Origin: Takakia lepidozioides
Taxonomy: Eukaryota; Streptophyta; Takakiopsida; Takakiales; Takakiaceae
Reading direction: 5' to 3'
Length of the DNA: 64,000 nucleotides
NCBI GenBank assembly: GCA_030704615.1
Contig: CM060731.1
Span: 23,992,001 to 24,056,000 of the forward strand
Shown: one piece after another, positions 49,725-61,630 of the stretch
How the letters are laid out: every line of letters begins with the position of its first letter
Numbering within the stretch: position 1 is the stretch's first letter
Notes under the pieces: generated by a model
The model's input: the letters and a program-made list of their open reading frames with translations, nothing else
Told to the model about the DNA's origin: nothing
Databases searched by the model: none
Program-made: the position numbers and the translations under genes

Positions 49725-51230
49725 GAGTTCAGGTAAGCCAGCATATGGAGGTCTCAGGGTTCATGTCTTTCTCCCGGTTCTAAACTCCAGGTCTGTCATT
49801 TCCATGGGGTGTATGCTAAGTTAATGGGAAATGAGGCTGGTCTATGCAGGGATAATCTGAAGCAGCCCTTCCGACTCAACACATCTTTTCAAATTTGTAT
49901 GCATGGGAATGGGATGGTGGACTATGAGGGGGTGGTGAAGTAATTTGCATCAGAAATATTGTGGCTAATGCATGTGAACTTTAGGAGACAGTGAGGAAGA
50001 CCAATGCATCTTTCAGCCTGCCAACGAGGACTTGTATGTTGCTTTTGGAGGTTTACGGTTTAGGACACACTCTGAACCGGCTCAGGGGGGTTGAAACCAA
50101 GGTCTGCGTAATGTTGCCTTGAAGAGACGACTTGCTAGTATTGGAGACCATCATAACAATAGCATCAGATACAGGGCTCATTCTCTTTCTGTTTGTAACA
50201 TCATGAGATCTTTACATGTGAGTTGGGATGTAGTTCAACTTGCTGGGAGTTTGGATCTTTGGTTTGGGTCACTGTAGTTCAGTAGGTATTTCGAATCAGG
50301 AGACCTTGTTCAAATATTTGGGGTCGAACTTTTTTTTCATCATGAGGCAAGCATTTGCAAATGAAGATGACATTCCAAATTTACACATTCACATGCATCT
50401 TTGCAGTTGAATACCTAGTTTGAGTCGTTGGCCATGTACAACTGTTTCATTTGAAGTTGGTATTCACATAAAAGGGAGCAAGCACAACCTGCAACAATAC
50501 AATGCCCATGGAATGTTATTATTTATATGATTGCAGAGCAGAGGTGCAAGGACAGAGCTGCCAGTGAGGTAAGAGGGAACGACGTGGGCACAAGTTCGTT
50601 CGGACCCCAAAATGTCTAAAATGTGAAGACTAAGCATTGTGTCCATCAGAAAATGCAACTATATTGCTCCCACTCCAGTGGGTTCAGAAAGCAATAAATA
50701 CAATGCCTCTCCAATAACATTTGTGAACAAAACAGCCCACCGAGAATGAGTATACAGACATACTACTGTGACAATGCCAATTCAAAAGGAAGCATCCCTC
50801 ACAAGCACCCGCCATTTTTTCCCGTCCTACTGTCATGTGGGTGGAGGCTGCCAATCAGAGACATTTGCCTCCACTTCATGCATGTGTTGTGCATGTCATG
50901 TGGACCAATGCGTACCTCAGCTAATGATGGAATCAGTATCCAAATCGCATCCCTTTACTCCTCAAGATGCATGTGCCCATCCGAAACCGTGCAACACATG
51001 ATTTACCCCCTCCAAAAGTCATGTTCTCTAGCCTCACTAAACACATACTCTCCACACATGACATTGCCATTCAGCACTCCCAAACTCGTTCAGTTTCCTC
51101 AGATCCCCCATTGCTTTGTCGCACTCTTCCTCTTTCATATTTTGCCTCGCATTGTAGCCTCTTTCACTTCCGCCTCTCTCACTTAGCAATGTCAGACGCT
51201 CAAGAAAGAATAGGCAGCTCTTGACTGCAA
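49725..51230. other. No gene seen; MULE 3' flank
   Basis: Contains a weak tRNA-like box pair at 50272-50335. Open frames around 50746-51348 have no recognisable domain. Confidence 0.4.
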
Positions 51231-51632
51231 GAAAAAGCTTTTGTTGATGTCGATACTCACAAGGAGTTGGCAAGAGATAATATTGGCATCGTGGGGACTG
51301 ACATCTCCGGATTGGAAGCGTTGGTGGATTGGTCAAAACCCACAGCATGAAACATCATTCTTACAGCATATGTATCCGCAGGTAGAGTGGGCTGGTCTGG
51401 CTTTTACGACGATACCAACAGTGCAGCTGCAAAACAGCCTAACACCGTTGTACTAAGGTCAAGATTCATGTGTGCTCCTAACGAAGAGTGGGGGCCACAT
51501 GCTTTGGCCCTGGACCCTTCGATGGAGAACGAGTGTTTTCATATTCTTACCTTGTTTAAATGGGTGGATGAAGGCTGGGATTGCATTAAACTACTGGACG
51601 AACTTCCCTCCCCCATCATGCGCAAGCTTTAG
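51223..51632 (+). pseudogene. Unrecognised open frame with one in-frame TGA
   Basis: One plus-strand frame reads about 134 codons, interrupted only by TGA at 51349-51351, and stops at 51630-51632. Segments such as VDVDTHKELARDNIGIVGTD and HILTLFKWVDEGWD look like real protein. I do not recognise the family. It may be a last exon of a decayed gene or part of the MULE cargo. Confidence 0.35.
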
Positions 51633-51699
51633 AAGGGCTCCAGACCTGAAAGACCTTGGACCAGGGCTGGTGACATTTGCCTAACTATTGAGGATGGAG

Positions 51700-53400
51700 T
51701 GATGCATGTCATGTTTGCTTCCTTCATGCATATGCGGAAGAACTCATCCTCGGTGTTTTTGCGTGTCTTGCCGCATTGGGGGAGCAATCACTTTCATCAT
51801 TCAGTCTTCTTCTTTCAGTGGGATATGCGTGTGTGTGTTTGGAAAGAGAGAATGATTAGGTAGGAGGTTCAGGTGCATAATTATGAGTGGAATTTCAAAG
51901 AGGTTGACTTGGTCAATAGCATGCTGAACCTCTTTTCACTAACATTAGATAGTTTGCCTCTTTTCTACGTTTGTGTGACCCTTGAAGGTGGCGAGATGCA
52001 TGTGATGTTTGCTTGAACAATGCACATGCCAAAAATAGATTGTGATGTCCAACAATTTTTCCATGTATTCATGTCCAAGGTGTACTCTTGGTATTCATGG
52101 TTTTCATTTTGCTTCCACACGGTTTGAAGGTTCTCCCACCTTATAGTGCAAAGGCTGATCTGTTGAAACTTGAAACGTTGTGTCACCAACAGAATACTGC
52201 AGGGGCCACTAAAGACAAGGGGTGTAGCTGATCATCATAGAGAAGTACTATGCTTAGTTTTTTTTTTTTTTCCCAAAAAACATTTACTACTAAAATTAGT
52301 CTTTGACCTTCAGCCAGTACTAAAATAATAACAGCAATGTTCTTTAGAAACATATTATGGGTAGGGATCTCTATGGTTTTAAGCAAGCAAACCACAGGCA
52401 CTCATTTGCTTAAGTAAAAGCTAGGGCTGATTTGGAGGTCACTGACAGACAGTCCACATACTAAAAAACACAAATTTTGGTTTATGTAAATCCCAGTATG
52501 ACAGTACAACGAATATGAATACTGTTTAGTATGATGTTTGTCACCATTCTTCTTGTGCAAAACAATGAAACACCAGATGTATGTATGTAACACCGTGGGG
52601 ATGACCCCGCCCTTTTTGTGAAAATTGAACATCATTCTCAAAATTCGTCGCGGTAGTGCGGAGCAACGCGAAGCCCTAGTTCTAGCGACGACCGAAGGTC
52701 GGAAGCTAGTTCAGCGTAGAGCAGGAATAGGGTGCCATAGTGCCATGTCATCGTTACCACGTTTCGTCGCCAGGTCATCATAGACACGTCATCGTCGTTG
52801 TCAATTTCTTTGGAATCTGCCCAAAATGCCCGAAAAGAGCCGCGGGGAATGGATGCCCCCGCGTGCTCGAGCGCGGAGGTGTTTCACGCAATGTGGTGAG
52901 GCCCGAGGGCATCTTCTTCTTTGACCTATTTCAGCCAGCAGAAATTACTTGAATATGCTTCCTTAAAAGAAACCATCCAGGCTGTGTACAAGGTCAGGGT
53001 GCTCCTAAATCAAGCAATAGTTGACCCAAAATTTTCAGTTGATCTGTTAAAAGGCTTAATTCTTAGTTGTCATGGAATCTTGTTGCTTGATCTGAATTCA
53101 CACCACACCTTCTATGCACATCTGTGCTGGAAGAGCGCCTCTGCCTCTTTACTTGTTCATATGTCCTGCTTTTCGTTGAGTACACGCCAAAATCAATCAT
53201 CTGTACCTGGAACGCCACTCTATAAAGTTTCTATCCGTGAGTTTGTACAATCAACATGTCTATATCATGGATGCTTTCCATGGTATGCAAGTAGGTTCCT
53301 GTATGTTTTCTCCTGGCATTTTGGGCGTCAGGTTGCCTTCGCTTCCACAGTCTGAGGGTTTTGGCTGGTTCTTCAAGGTCTGATCTCAGCCTTTCCTATA
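51700..53400. other. No gene seen
   Basis: Includes a poly-T tract (52258-52272). A coding-like frame at 52921-53355 shows no recognised domain. Confidence 0.4.
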
Positions 53401-53410
53401 TCAAATCGGT

Positions 53411-54020
53411 ATGGTGGATCTATGGTGGTTTTTGAGTGATTTTGACATGTTACTCCCAATGTGGCAACAGGAAAGAATCGAAAAACAGATAACAGCGACG
53501 AGGAGAATCTCTGGAATGCTCACCTCAATGATGACCGCAGCTTCTGAAAGAGGATCAAGAGAGGGAGTCTACAGTGCCTCTTCTGGCACTTCTGCGCATG
53601 TGAAGATGCTTTGTGAGGCAGGCAGACTGAAAGAGGCTCTACAGACTTTAAACCAAGGAGGCATTTCAGCAGATTCAGATACCAATGTCTGTCTCTTGCT
53701 TAAGTGCATCAAGATGAAAGGTCTGGAAGCTGGAAAGCAGGTGCACACGCACATTATCCAAAGTGGATTCACGCCAAATGTTTTTCTACTCAACACCCTT
53801 ATCATCATGTACGTTAAGGGCGGGAGCATCATGGATATTCACCAAACATTCAACAGAATGCCTCAACGATCTTGATCACGTGGAATATAATGTTGGCAAG
53901 ATTTACCAAGCATGGGTGTGGTAGGAATGCTTTTGAGACCTATGAGCAAATTCTGCGCGAAGGGGTGAAGCCAAACCACATCACATTTGTTTGTGTTTGC
54001 AATGCGTGTGCAAGCCTGGA
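53411..54020 (+). pseudogene. PPR protein, frameshifted and cut off by the large transposon
   Basis: An open frame from 53411 reads a PPR N-terminal part (LCEAGRLKEALQTLNQGGI, KGLEAGKQVHTHIIQSGF, NVFLLNTLIIMYVKGGS) and stops at 53873-53875 just after MPQRS. One base out of frame it continues LITWNIMLARFTKHGCGRNA and FETYEQILREGVKPNHITFV, then CVCNACASLE, where homology stops abruptly near 54020. The next bases are an 8-bp tandem repeat and the palindrome-bearing sequence of the putative large transposon, so the insertion probably truncated it. It belongs to the same PPR style as the modules in the CACTA element. Confidence 0.75.
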
Positions 54021-54032
54021 GGTTTACTATTT

Positions 54033-54080
54033 CATGAGCGCATGAGCCCATGAGCCTATGAGCCTATGAGCTCATGAGCG
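54033..54080. repeat. Six tandem copies of an 8-bp repeat at the left edge
   Basis: YATGAGCN repeated six times without gaps (CATGAGCG, CATGAGCC, CATGAGCC, TATGAGCC, TATGAGCT, CATGAGCG). It lies about 13 bp from the point where PPR homology stops, so it may mark the transposon terminus. Confidence 0.85.
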
Positions 54081-54183
54081 GACATCCGCGGAATTGGAAT
54101 TTTCCTGCCTTTATTGACGGTGTTATGTCCTCTTACCTCGGTAATAGGGTCTGTTTCTCCTGGTCCAGGATGCGGAATGAGGA

Positions 54184-54462
54184 ATTTCGGCGCCGTTATT
54201 CCCAAGAGCAGTGTGCTAAAATGGTGTTTTGAAGACATCCACCGGGGTATTTCGGCACCGAAATTACCTCTTAAAATGTGATATAGTGCGGTATTTAATG
54301 GCGCAGAACGGGCAATTTCGGCGCCGAAATACCCAAGTGGAATGTGGTGAAGTGCCTTGTGCTGAAGGCTTCCATCGCAATATTTTGGTGCAGTAATTCA
54401 TCCGTGGAATTTTTGAGGCCCATATAACGAAGGCGCAAACTGGGCTATTTCGGCGCCAAATT
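54184..54462. repeat. Left-flank cluster of four palindromic sites
   Basis: Copies or near-copies of ATTTCGGCGCCGAAAT at 54184-54199, 54249-54264, 54315-54330 (perfect) and 54447-54462, spaced 65-132 bp. A weaker one lies near 54380. They sit downstream of the ParB-methyltransferase stop codon, toward the transposon edge. Confidence 0.85.
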
Positions 54463-54709
54463 TCCCAATAGGAATGTTAGAAACGGCAGGGTTTTCATGG
54501 CTTCAAGTTCCCGGGTCGATGGTGTGCATAAATTACTTGTAGGGTTCTTCACTGAAGTTTGCGTCTCTTCTGCTTTTATTATAGATTTTGGTTGGCGGAA
54601 GAAATGTAGGGAATGGACAAGCAGTCTGAACACAATGATTTTTCAAATCGTCAATATATTCATTAAGTGTTTCAGAACTGTACAACAAAAGGATCCAAAT
54701 GAGACTTTG

Positions 54710-57700
54710 CTATGGTGAGGATCCGCTATCACTGTCCGATGCATCCCCGCCCTCATGCAAGGATGGCTGCCTTCCACCTGCCTCCGAACCTGCACTGCCG
54801 CTACCGCTGTTACTCTGAGAAGCCCTCCCCTCAAAAATACCATCCTCACCAGCCGGAACTGTCCACCTGGGTGCGGAAGTCTCCTCGACATTCCCCTCGC
54901 TCTCGGACGCGGATTCTATTACGAACTTCCCTACTCTGCCTTTCACAATTCTATGTTTGGCCTCACGCCTCATTATAATTCTCTGCTCATTCCCGTATGT
55001 CAATTGCTCTAACCGAGTAGGCCTATCCTCCCTCCTGATGGCTTCTTTGGCAGCCGTGTCTGCATACGCTGGTAGAAAAAAGGGCTTCTGGGGACTCGCG
55101 AGAAACGATTTTCTGGCAAAGAATGGCCGATGCGATTCTGTCTCCTCCTCTGCAACAGGGTCCGATTTGAGCAAGTCTCCCAGCTTCTCCTCGTCGGACG
55201 ACTCTGCAAGGCTGAGTGTACGCACAAACATAGAATGAAGTACATTAGAGAATTCAAACAGGGAATCATCGGCAGGTTGCATGGTCCCTACAACCGAAAC
55301 CAATACACTTACTATGGTGCAACTCACTCGAAGACAGGCATTGGGGGAAGCGGCTTCGGGCGCCCCTGCATCGAACGAATTTCCCGGACTTCCTCCTCTT
55401 CATCTTCCTCCTCTCCTTCCACGTCCTCTTCTGCGTTTTTGGGATCCTCAGTCGGAGGCAGACGCTGAAGGCCCGCCAAATTGTAATCGTACAAGGCCGT
55501 ATCCCCCTCAAATGAGAACACAAATCGGTTCGACATCCTTCCCGCCCACATACAGGCACCTGCGAATTCATACGACAACCACAGCCAAACTCAAGAATGA
55601 GTCGCTTCCTCGCACAAGCAAACATACAGAAACGGAAATGGTGTCAATTTCAGTGCCGCATTCAATTAACGTTCTCACCTGTATTTGCAGTGACGTCAAG
55701 GACCCTGCCTTCAACATCCGTACACGTTTCCATGAGCGTCTGGATGAATGCAGGACTCCTGGTCCTGCCATACCTCCATGGCTTGCCCGACAAATCACAA
55801 AGAATGTCCTTCTCTCCCACATGGTTGAACAGGACGTTATACTCCAGTGGATCAACTGTGGAATCAACAAGTCTTCCTGCTTCACGTAATTTGAATTTCG
55901 AATGTTCCTTCACGAAGCAAAATGCCTGAAAGATAAGAGTCTGCAGAGAAGGAAATGAAAACGTCAGAGGTGGCCTACATGTACAGGGGCAATTTTGGCC
56001 AAGAAATTGACATAGCAGAGGAGAACCACAGCATACCTTCTGGCCATCGTTGAGAAGACCCTGCGTGTTGATGCAAGTCCAGATCTTTTTCAGGATGGGT
56101 GCTGCACTTCTCCCCGTCCATACTTTGATATCATTCTCAGTGACTTCTCCATCGGCTGCTAGCACAACAACACAGCCAACGTCGTCCAACATGTTGGCTG
56201 CGAACCCGAATGTGTGGCTCCAGTATCGTTCGTCGTACTTGTTCCACCAGGGAACTGAGCCCAGCCCCAGTATCTCCTGCCCATCCGGGATATCCACAAG
56301 GATCATGTCGATGGAGGCTTTCACCGCCCTGCCCCCGACTGTGCTCTTTTTGCCGTGGCTCATCGCCACAAAATACTCCATCATCTTTGTGTAGCCAGGA
56401 GTGTCCTCCATATCATTGCCAGTGGCCTTCCTCTTCCCCTTCCCCTGGTGGGCCTCGATCGCCTTCCTCAAACTCGTTATCTCCAGCCTTCTGGTCAGAG
56501 CAGTTAGGAAATTTTCATTAACACACTCCACAATTGTGGGTGTTTTGAGGACTTCCCTGCCCGCAATCTGCACCGCACGGTAGGGTCTGCCAGGTGCATC
56601 CTCGTATAGTGATCTCTTTGCAGCCGACCCCCCGGAGCGCTGGCCCTTGTGAATTTTCGGACGAGGTGTGGCCCCCTGGGTGTTTTCCTGCTGGAAATCG
56701 TCGTCCGAATCCTCCTCATCTGGCTGACTGTTTTGCTGCTTCTTCTTCTTGGGTGTGGGGGTCTTCGTCTCTTGCCCCTGTTTGCGCGTTCTTTTCTTCC
56801 TGTCCTTGGGCTGCTCAGCTGCCTGCTTCTCCATCTGCTCCTTCGCCAACGCTGCCGCCTTGGCTGACTTTCTCAGTGCTTTCTGCTTGGCTGCCTCCTC
56901 TGCTTTCAGTCTTTCCGCGTCCTCTGGTTGGGGATCCGATTGCGCCTTCATAGCCCTGGCATTCGCTTCCTTCTTCAAGTTAACCTCCGAGAGGTCAACG
57001 GTCCCACTTGGGAGATCCACATACCAGGGGCAGTTTACCAAATGCTCGGCATGCCACTCCTTCGCCATTACTTCTGTGTACATCGTTCCACGACCTCCAG
57101 GTGTCCTCCACGCCAGGAAGAATGGTGGAACCCTTTGAATGGCTCCGGACGGAATGAGTGCAAAGTTTATGTACCTGCAATCACGAGGCAGTTCAACAAA
57201 AATCATTCTACCGATGCATCATGCAAGTGGAAGTTGTCAATGCACAAGGTATTTCGGCACCGAAATACGGAGTGGACCGTGCCCCAATTACCCAGAACTC
57301 ACATCTTGCAGAGGTATATTTCGGCGCCGCAATATCCATCGCTGCTTAACCAAATCATCTAAACTGCAAATAGGGGGATGCATTGTCAGCAGATTACCTG
57401 AACAGGACACGCATTGCCGCTTTGTCGGCACCCTCCTGCTCTTCGATGTATACGCTGCGTCTTGCCTTTGCAATTTCTCTGAAAAAGAGGTTTGCGAAGC
57501 GCCCTCGCCACGACTGCACGTAGTTCTCCATTGTCTCAGGCTTCGTCCAGTCGATCTGTAACTTGAAAGTGGTGGTGTTGCAGTCCAATTGCTCCTGGGC
57601 GTGGGTCAGTACCTGCATCATGGCAGGTTTCCAAAACATTCATGATTTTGAAATTGCGACGATGTCCAACACAGAATAGGAGAAAATTATACCTGATGCC

Positions 57701-59639
57701 ACCAAGTCATGACATTGAGCCAGTCGTTCATTTTGTCGTCTGTTGGCTCGATGGGAAAGTGGTACAGCAGCTTCGTGTTTGTATGGCCGTTCCAGATTCG
57801 CAGCCACCTCGTCTGCAGCCACCTCACATCGGTCAGACAAGAGCTCCAACATAAGAATCGCGAGAAGTCACAAAACAAGAATAAACACATGCTTACCTTC
57901 TCCGCCGGCTCAACACAGGACACTGCGATGTGATGAAGTTTCTCCATGGACATTTCCGGTTTCATGGGTCTGGAGTAATGCAGTCCTATCTCCGCCAGGA
58001 ACTCGGCACCAAGACCAGGGTCAGCGATTGCAACTTGCTTAACAAGTTTGGACCTGTACTTGGTCCGGGATTGCTTCCCTGCCTGCACAATATGACTCTC
58101 TATCGACGCGTCCGCCTTGTTGGGGGCATCATTCTCAAAGAACTGCCTTTTGGCATAGGCCAAGTCATCCCTGATGTTCGTCTGCATTCCCATACCCAGC
58201 AGATATAGTCAGGCCACGGATCCTTGCAACAAATAACATTAAATTGATACTGAAATTTGAGATGAACCTCACCGAATAGAGGATCTCCACCATGGCGTCC
58301 AGTGTTGGTCGGTACCAGGTGCGATCTGCTTTCGCTAGGGACTTCCTGTACAGCTCGGGATCGAGGGACTTTTGGAAGTCCGTCAGCGGAGCTGTCCCCA
58401 CTTCTTGCACTCTGTAGAGCGTATGTGCCAGATGAGTTTCCACGAAGGCCCTCTCTGTTACCCTGCCATGGAGAAAAAAACAACATGAAAATATGATTTC
58501 GGCACAACAATCCAATTTCCAATTCATAGAGTGCATGACAGTGGTGAACATTGCCTATTTCGGCGCCGCAATAGGCAGTACACAAGGATGTAATTGTATA
58601 CTTACAGATTTATATCCGCCATGGCACCCTTCAACAGTCCTCTGTCCCTGACGTCCACCTTCACGACAATGCAGTCCACCATGTAATGCCAACTGATATC
58701 TTGCGGATGCATTTCAGCAATGTACTCTGTCCAGGCAAGCATCCTGTGGTTCCCGTCCCAAACGAAGAACATCTTCCCTTCCATGTGTGCGAATGTGGGA
58801 TTAGTCTTCAAATAGGCTTCAAACTCGGCATTAACAGTGTGCCAGTGGGGGCCCCAATTCTGAAGCTCCTCTGCAGTGGGGCCCCTTGTGACACCCTGGT
58901 CATTCTCAATGGAAACGTAGAATGCTGCCGACCCCCGTCTGTACCCTTCTCTGAAGTTGTGCTTCAGTCGATCGATATCCCCTGGCAGTGCTTGCCTTAC
59001 AACTGGAAGGCTTACCATGCGACACAAAGGAACTTTAAGGTTCTCGGGATACACCATGGAGCCCAAAACGCGGCCTATGTTGCTATGAGTCTCTGCCAGC
59101 AACCTGTTTGCTGCTATGTTCATGTCTCGTGCGCTCATGAGCATACCCGCCACCAGTTTCTTACTTGTATCACCTCTGTCACTTCCCTCACCCCTCTCAC
59201 CAGCCTGTGTACTATCCTGGAGGTTTTGCTCCTCCGCAAGATCCAGCAGGTTCTGATCGTCGCCAAGTCGTACCACGTTATCGTCCTCTCCTTCTGTCAG
59301 TTGAATGGGCCGCCCTTCTGCAGATCCGACTCCCACATCTCCAGCGGCCTCCACCGCATCTGTGTTTTCTGAAATTGACTGCAAACCCAATACCTCCGCT
59401 TCCAGTCTCCCTAGGGGTTTTACTGGCGAAGCCATGGGCTCCTTCTGCTTTCTCGGCTTCCGAACTCTAGGTGGGCTTTTCGGAGGCGATATCTGAGGTG
59501 TTGAATGAGGACTCGTCTGCCTCGATGCACTTCCACCTTGTGAGCGCAGCACCCGGGCAGGAGTATCCAAAGTTGACTGTGTTGCCTCGCCCCCCTGCGA
59601 TCCCTCCCCAGCTCCCATGTCAAACAAACAGGAAAACAT
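54710..59639 (-). CDS. ParB/Srx-like domain fused to a beta-class DNA methyltransferase-like domain, 9 exons
   Basis: Exons: 58606-59639, 58273-58462, 57897-58181, 57693-57812, 57398-57612, 56037-57174, 55679-55940, 55328-55559, 54710-55211. All GT-AG introns agree in phase, giving about 1,325 aa with ATG 59639 (ATG 59618 is also possible). Residues 1-180 are disordered. About 195-340 is a ParB/sulfiredoxin-like domain with FVWDGNHRMLAW (DGNHR 295-299). A Lys-rich linker (about 680-780) has nuclear-localisation-like KKRTRK and PKKKK. Residues 895-1110 resemble a permuted N6/N4 DNA methyltransferase: motif-IV position ILVDIPDG (normally DPPY), KP box, then motif I VLDVTANTG (1074-1082) and RFVFSFEGD. 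A Ser-rich tail ends it. An extra 5' exon at 59698-59877 (MRHSG...) would splice in frame but needs a 52-bp intron. Domain naming is by motif only. The altered motif IV makes catalysis doubtful. Confidence 0.72.
57251..57333. repeat. Two palindromic sites in an intron of the ParB-methyltransferase gene
   Basis: 57251-57266 (centre GCAC) and 57318-57333 (right arm GCCGCAAT) match the 16-bp palindrome with one mismatch each. Both lie in the 223-bp intron 57175-57397, the longest intron of the gene. Confidence 0.85.
58557..58572. repeat. Palindromic site in the first intron of the ParB-methyltransferase gene
   Basis: ATTTCGGCGCCGCAAT, one mismatch from the consensus, inside intron 58463-58605. 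A half site (GATTTCGGCAC) lies near 58495 in the same intron. Confidence 0.85.
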
Positions 59640-60358
59640 GAGACACTGCACGCCAAAACAAAGGTGTCAAAGGAATATTGCGTATGGAGTGCTTCACATC
59701 CGCGAAGCACGAATCTCTCACTGGTGGGCGATCCGAGTCTCCGGATAACGACGTCTGCATTTCATGCATGAGACGGAGCTTAAGTCGTGTCGTCGGCGGC
59801 TTCCCAAAATCCCGCGTCCTCCTCTTTGCCGGAGTTGCCTGACCTTCCACAAACTCTATGCTACCACTATGCCGCATAAGGAGAGGAAACGCAGGAGAAC
59901 GTCACTGCAGAAGGGCAAGGAGCGAGAGAGCGAAGCGGTGGAACATGCAACCACTATGCACGAGCAGATGCGTAAGCAGCCACGTCTCCCGAAGCGTTGC
60001 CACCGTCCACCACTTTCTGCCGTATGGGTGATGAAGAGATTGTGACCCCTGACACGTTCGCACGGATGAAGTCGACTGGAACACGACGCGTGCCAGTTCC
60101 AGCCACCAGTGTATGACGGTTTATCCGAATTGCGGCACCGAAATACGTTCCGTTCACCGGATGCGGTTCCCGGAGCAGCCGGCATTGAATGAAATATCCG
60201 CACATCATGAAACCCAACCGCCATGAAAATCGCCTGCATATGACATTCAACAGTCAGGTCGGTACGTTTCATCAGCGGACGGATGAATTTCGGCGCCGAA
60301 ATTCATCCTATTCAAGTGCTTTCATACACAAACTTACAAATTTGGCGCCGCAATTCAT

Positions 60359-60742
60359 CGCTTTCCAAGTCCTCATTCGTCATGAGCAAACCTGTCGGTG
60401 GGATATCGGAGCCGGAATTAATTCCGGGACAACGGAAACGGCTGCACTTCGGCACATTTCATCCATATTTCGGCGCCGAAATTCATTACGAATATGTCCG
60501 TCCACGCGTAGACGAGGTGAAATCATCCATATTTCGGCGCCGAAATTCATCGCTTCGCAAGTCCTCATTCGTCATGAGCAAACCTGTCGGTGGGATATCG
60601 GAGCCGGAATCAATTCCGGGACAACGGAAACGGCTGCACTTCGGCACATTCCATCCATATTTCGGCGCCGCAATTCATTACGAATATGAGCGTCCGCGCG
60701 TAGACGAGGTGAAATCATCCATATTTCGGCGCCGAAATTCAT
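60359..60742. repeat. 192-bp tandem duplication within the palindrome array
   Basis: The block starting CGCTTTCCAAGTCCTC at 60359 is repeated with few changes from 60551 (CGCTTCGCAAGTCCTC). Each unit carries three palindromes. The two copies differ at scattered bases, including in the palindromes. Confidence 0.8.
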
Positions 60743-61300
60743 CCAGAGCGAAGATTAAATCTGCACGATGCTATGCTTTGCCGCCATCATTGCCCCTGAC
60801 GGATGCTGTCCATGACTGTTGGACTTGCCATTTCTGGACATTTAACTATAATTTCGGCGCCGAAATTATACTTTATGTGCGGCAACGTCCCGTGCGAAAA
60901 AGACCACTTCATGGATACTGTCGGTTTCAAACGAAAAAAAAAACGGCTAAAATGCAATTAATTTTGACAGAAGTGGTTTAATATGCCGATTTCTCCATTA
61001 AATGCAGAATATTCCTGTTATATTCGTCGGAACGGGGTATTTCCAAAGATTTACGGAAAATTATCATCCAAAACCAAAAAGTAAGTGCCGGGTTTGGACG
61101 AATTTCCGCGCCGAAATTCATCCGTCGCATAGAAAATGTAATATTAGAGTTACTCATTGCGGACAGTAAGGATGAATTTCGGCGCCGAAATTGATCCATT
61201 TCAAAGAAAAATAAATATTGGAGGGAAGGCATTGGATGAATTTCGGCGCCGAAATCCGCCGCTAAAACCCTGAAAAGAATTTGGAGGGATGAAGTCGTCT

Positions 61301-61630
61301 GAATTTCGGCGCCGAAATTCATTGCTCGCGAAGGAAAAAAAAATTTCTGGAGGACTTCGTATGAATTTCGACGCCGAAATTCATTGCTCGCGAAGGAAAA
61401 TAAAAAATATCTCCTGGACTTGGAATGAATTTCGGCGCCGAAATTCAATGCTCGCGAAGGAAAAAAAAAAATCGAGAGGATTTTGGTTTGATTTCGGCGC
61501 CGAAATTCATTGCTCTCGAAGAAAAAGGGAAATTAAAAGGGAGTACTTGGATGAGATTCGGCGCCAAAGTTCATCTGTCGCAAAGAAAAATAAAAACAGA
61601 AAGGACTTCCGATGAATTCTGGCACCGAAA
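61301..61630. repeat. 62-64-bp tandem repeat carrying one palindrome per unit
   Basis: Units begin near 61301, 61363, 61427, 61489, 61553 and 61614. Each has a palindrome, then CATTGCTCGCGAAGGAAAA or a variant, then an A-rich stretch and a GGACTTGGATGA-like end. Confidence 0.8.
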
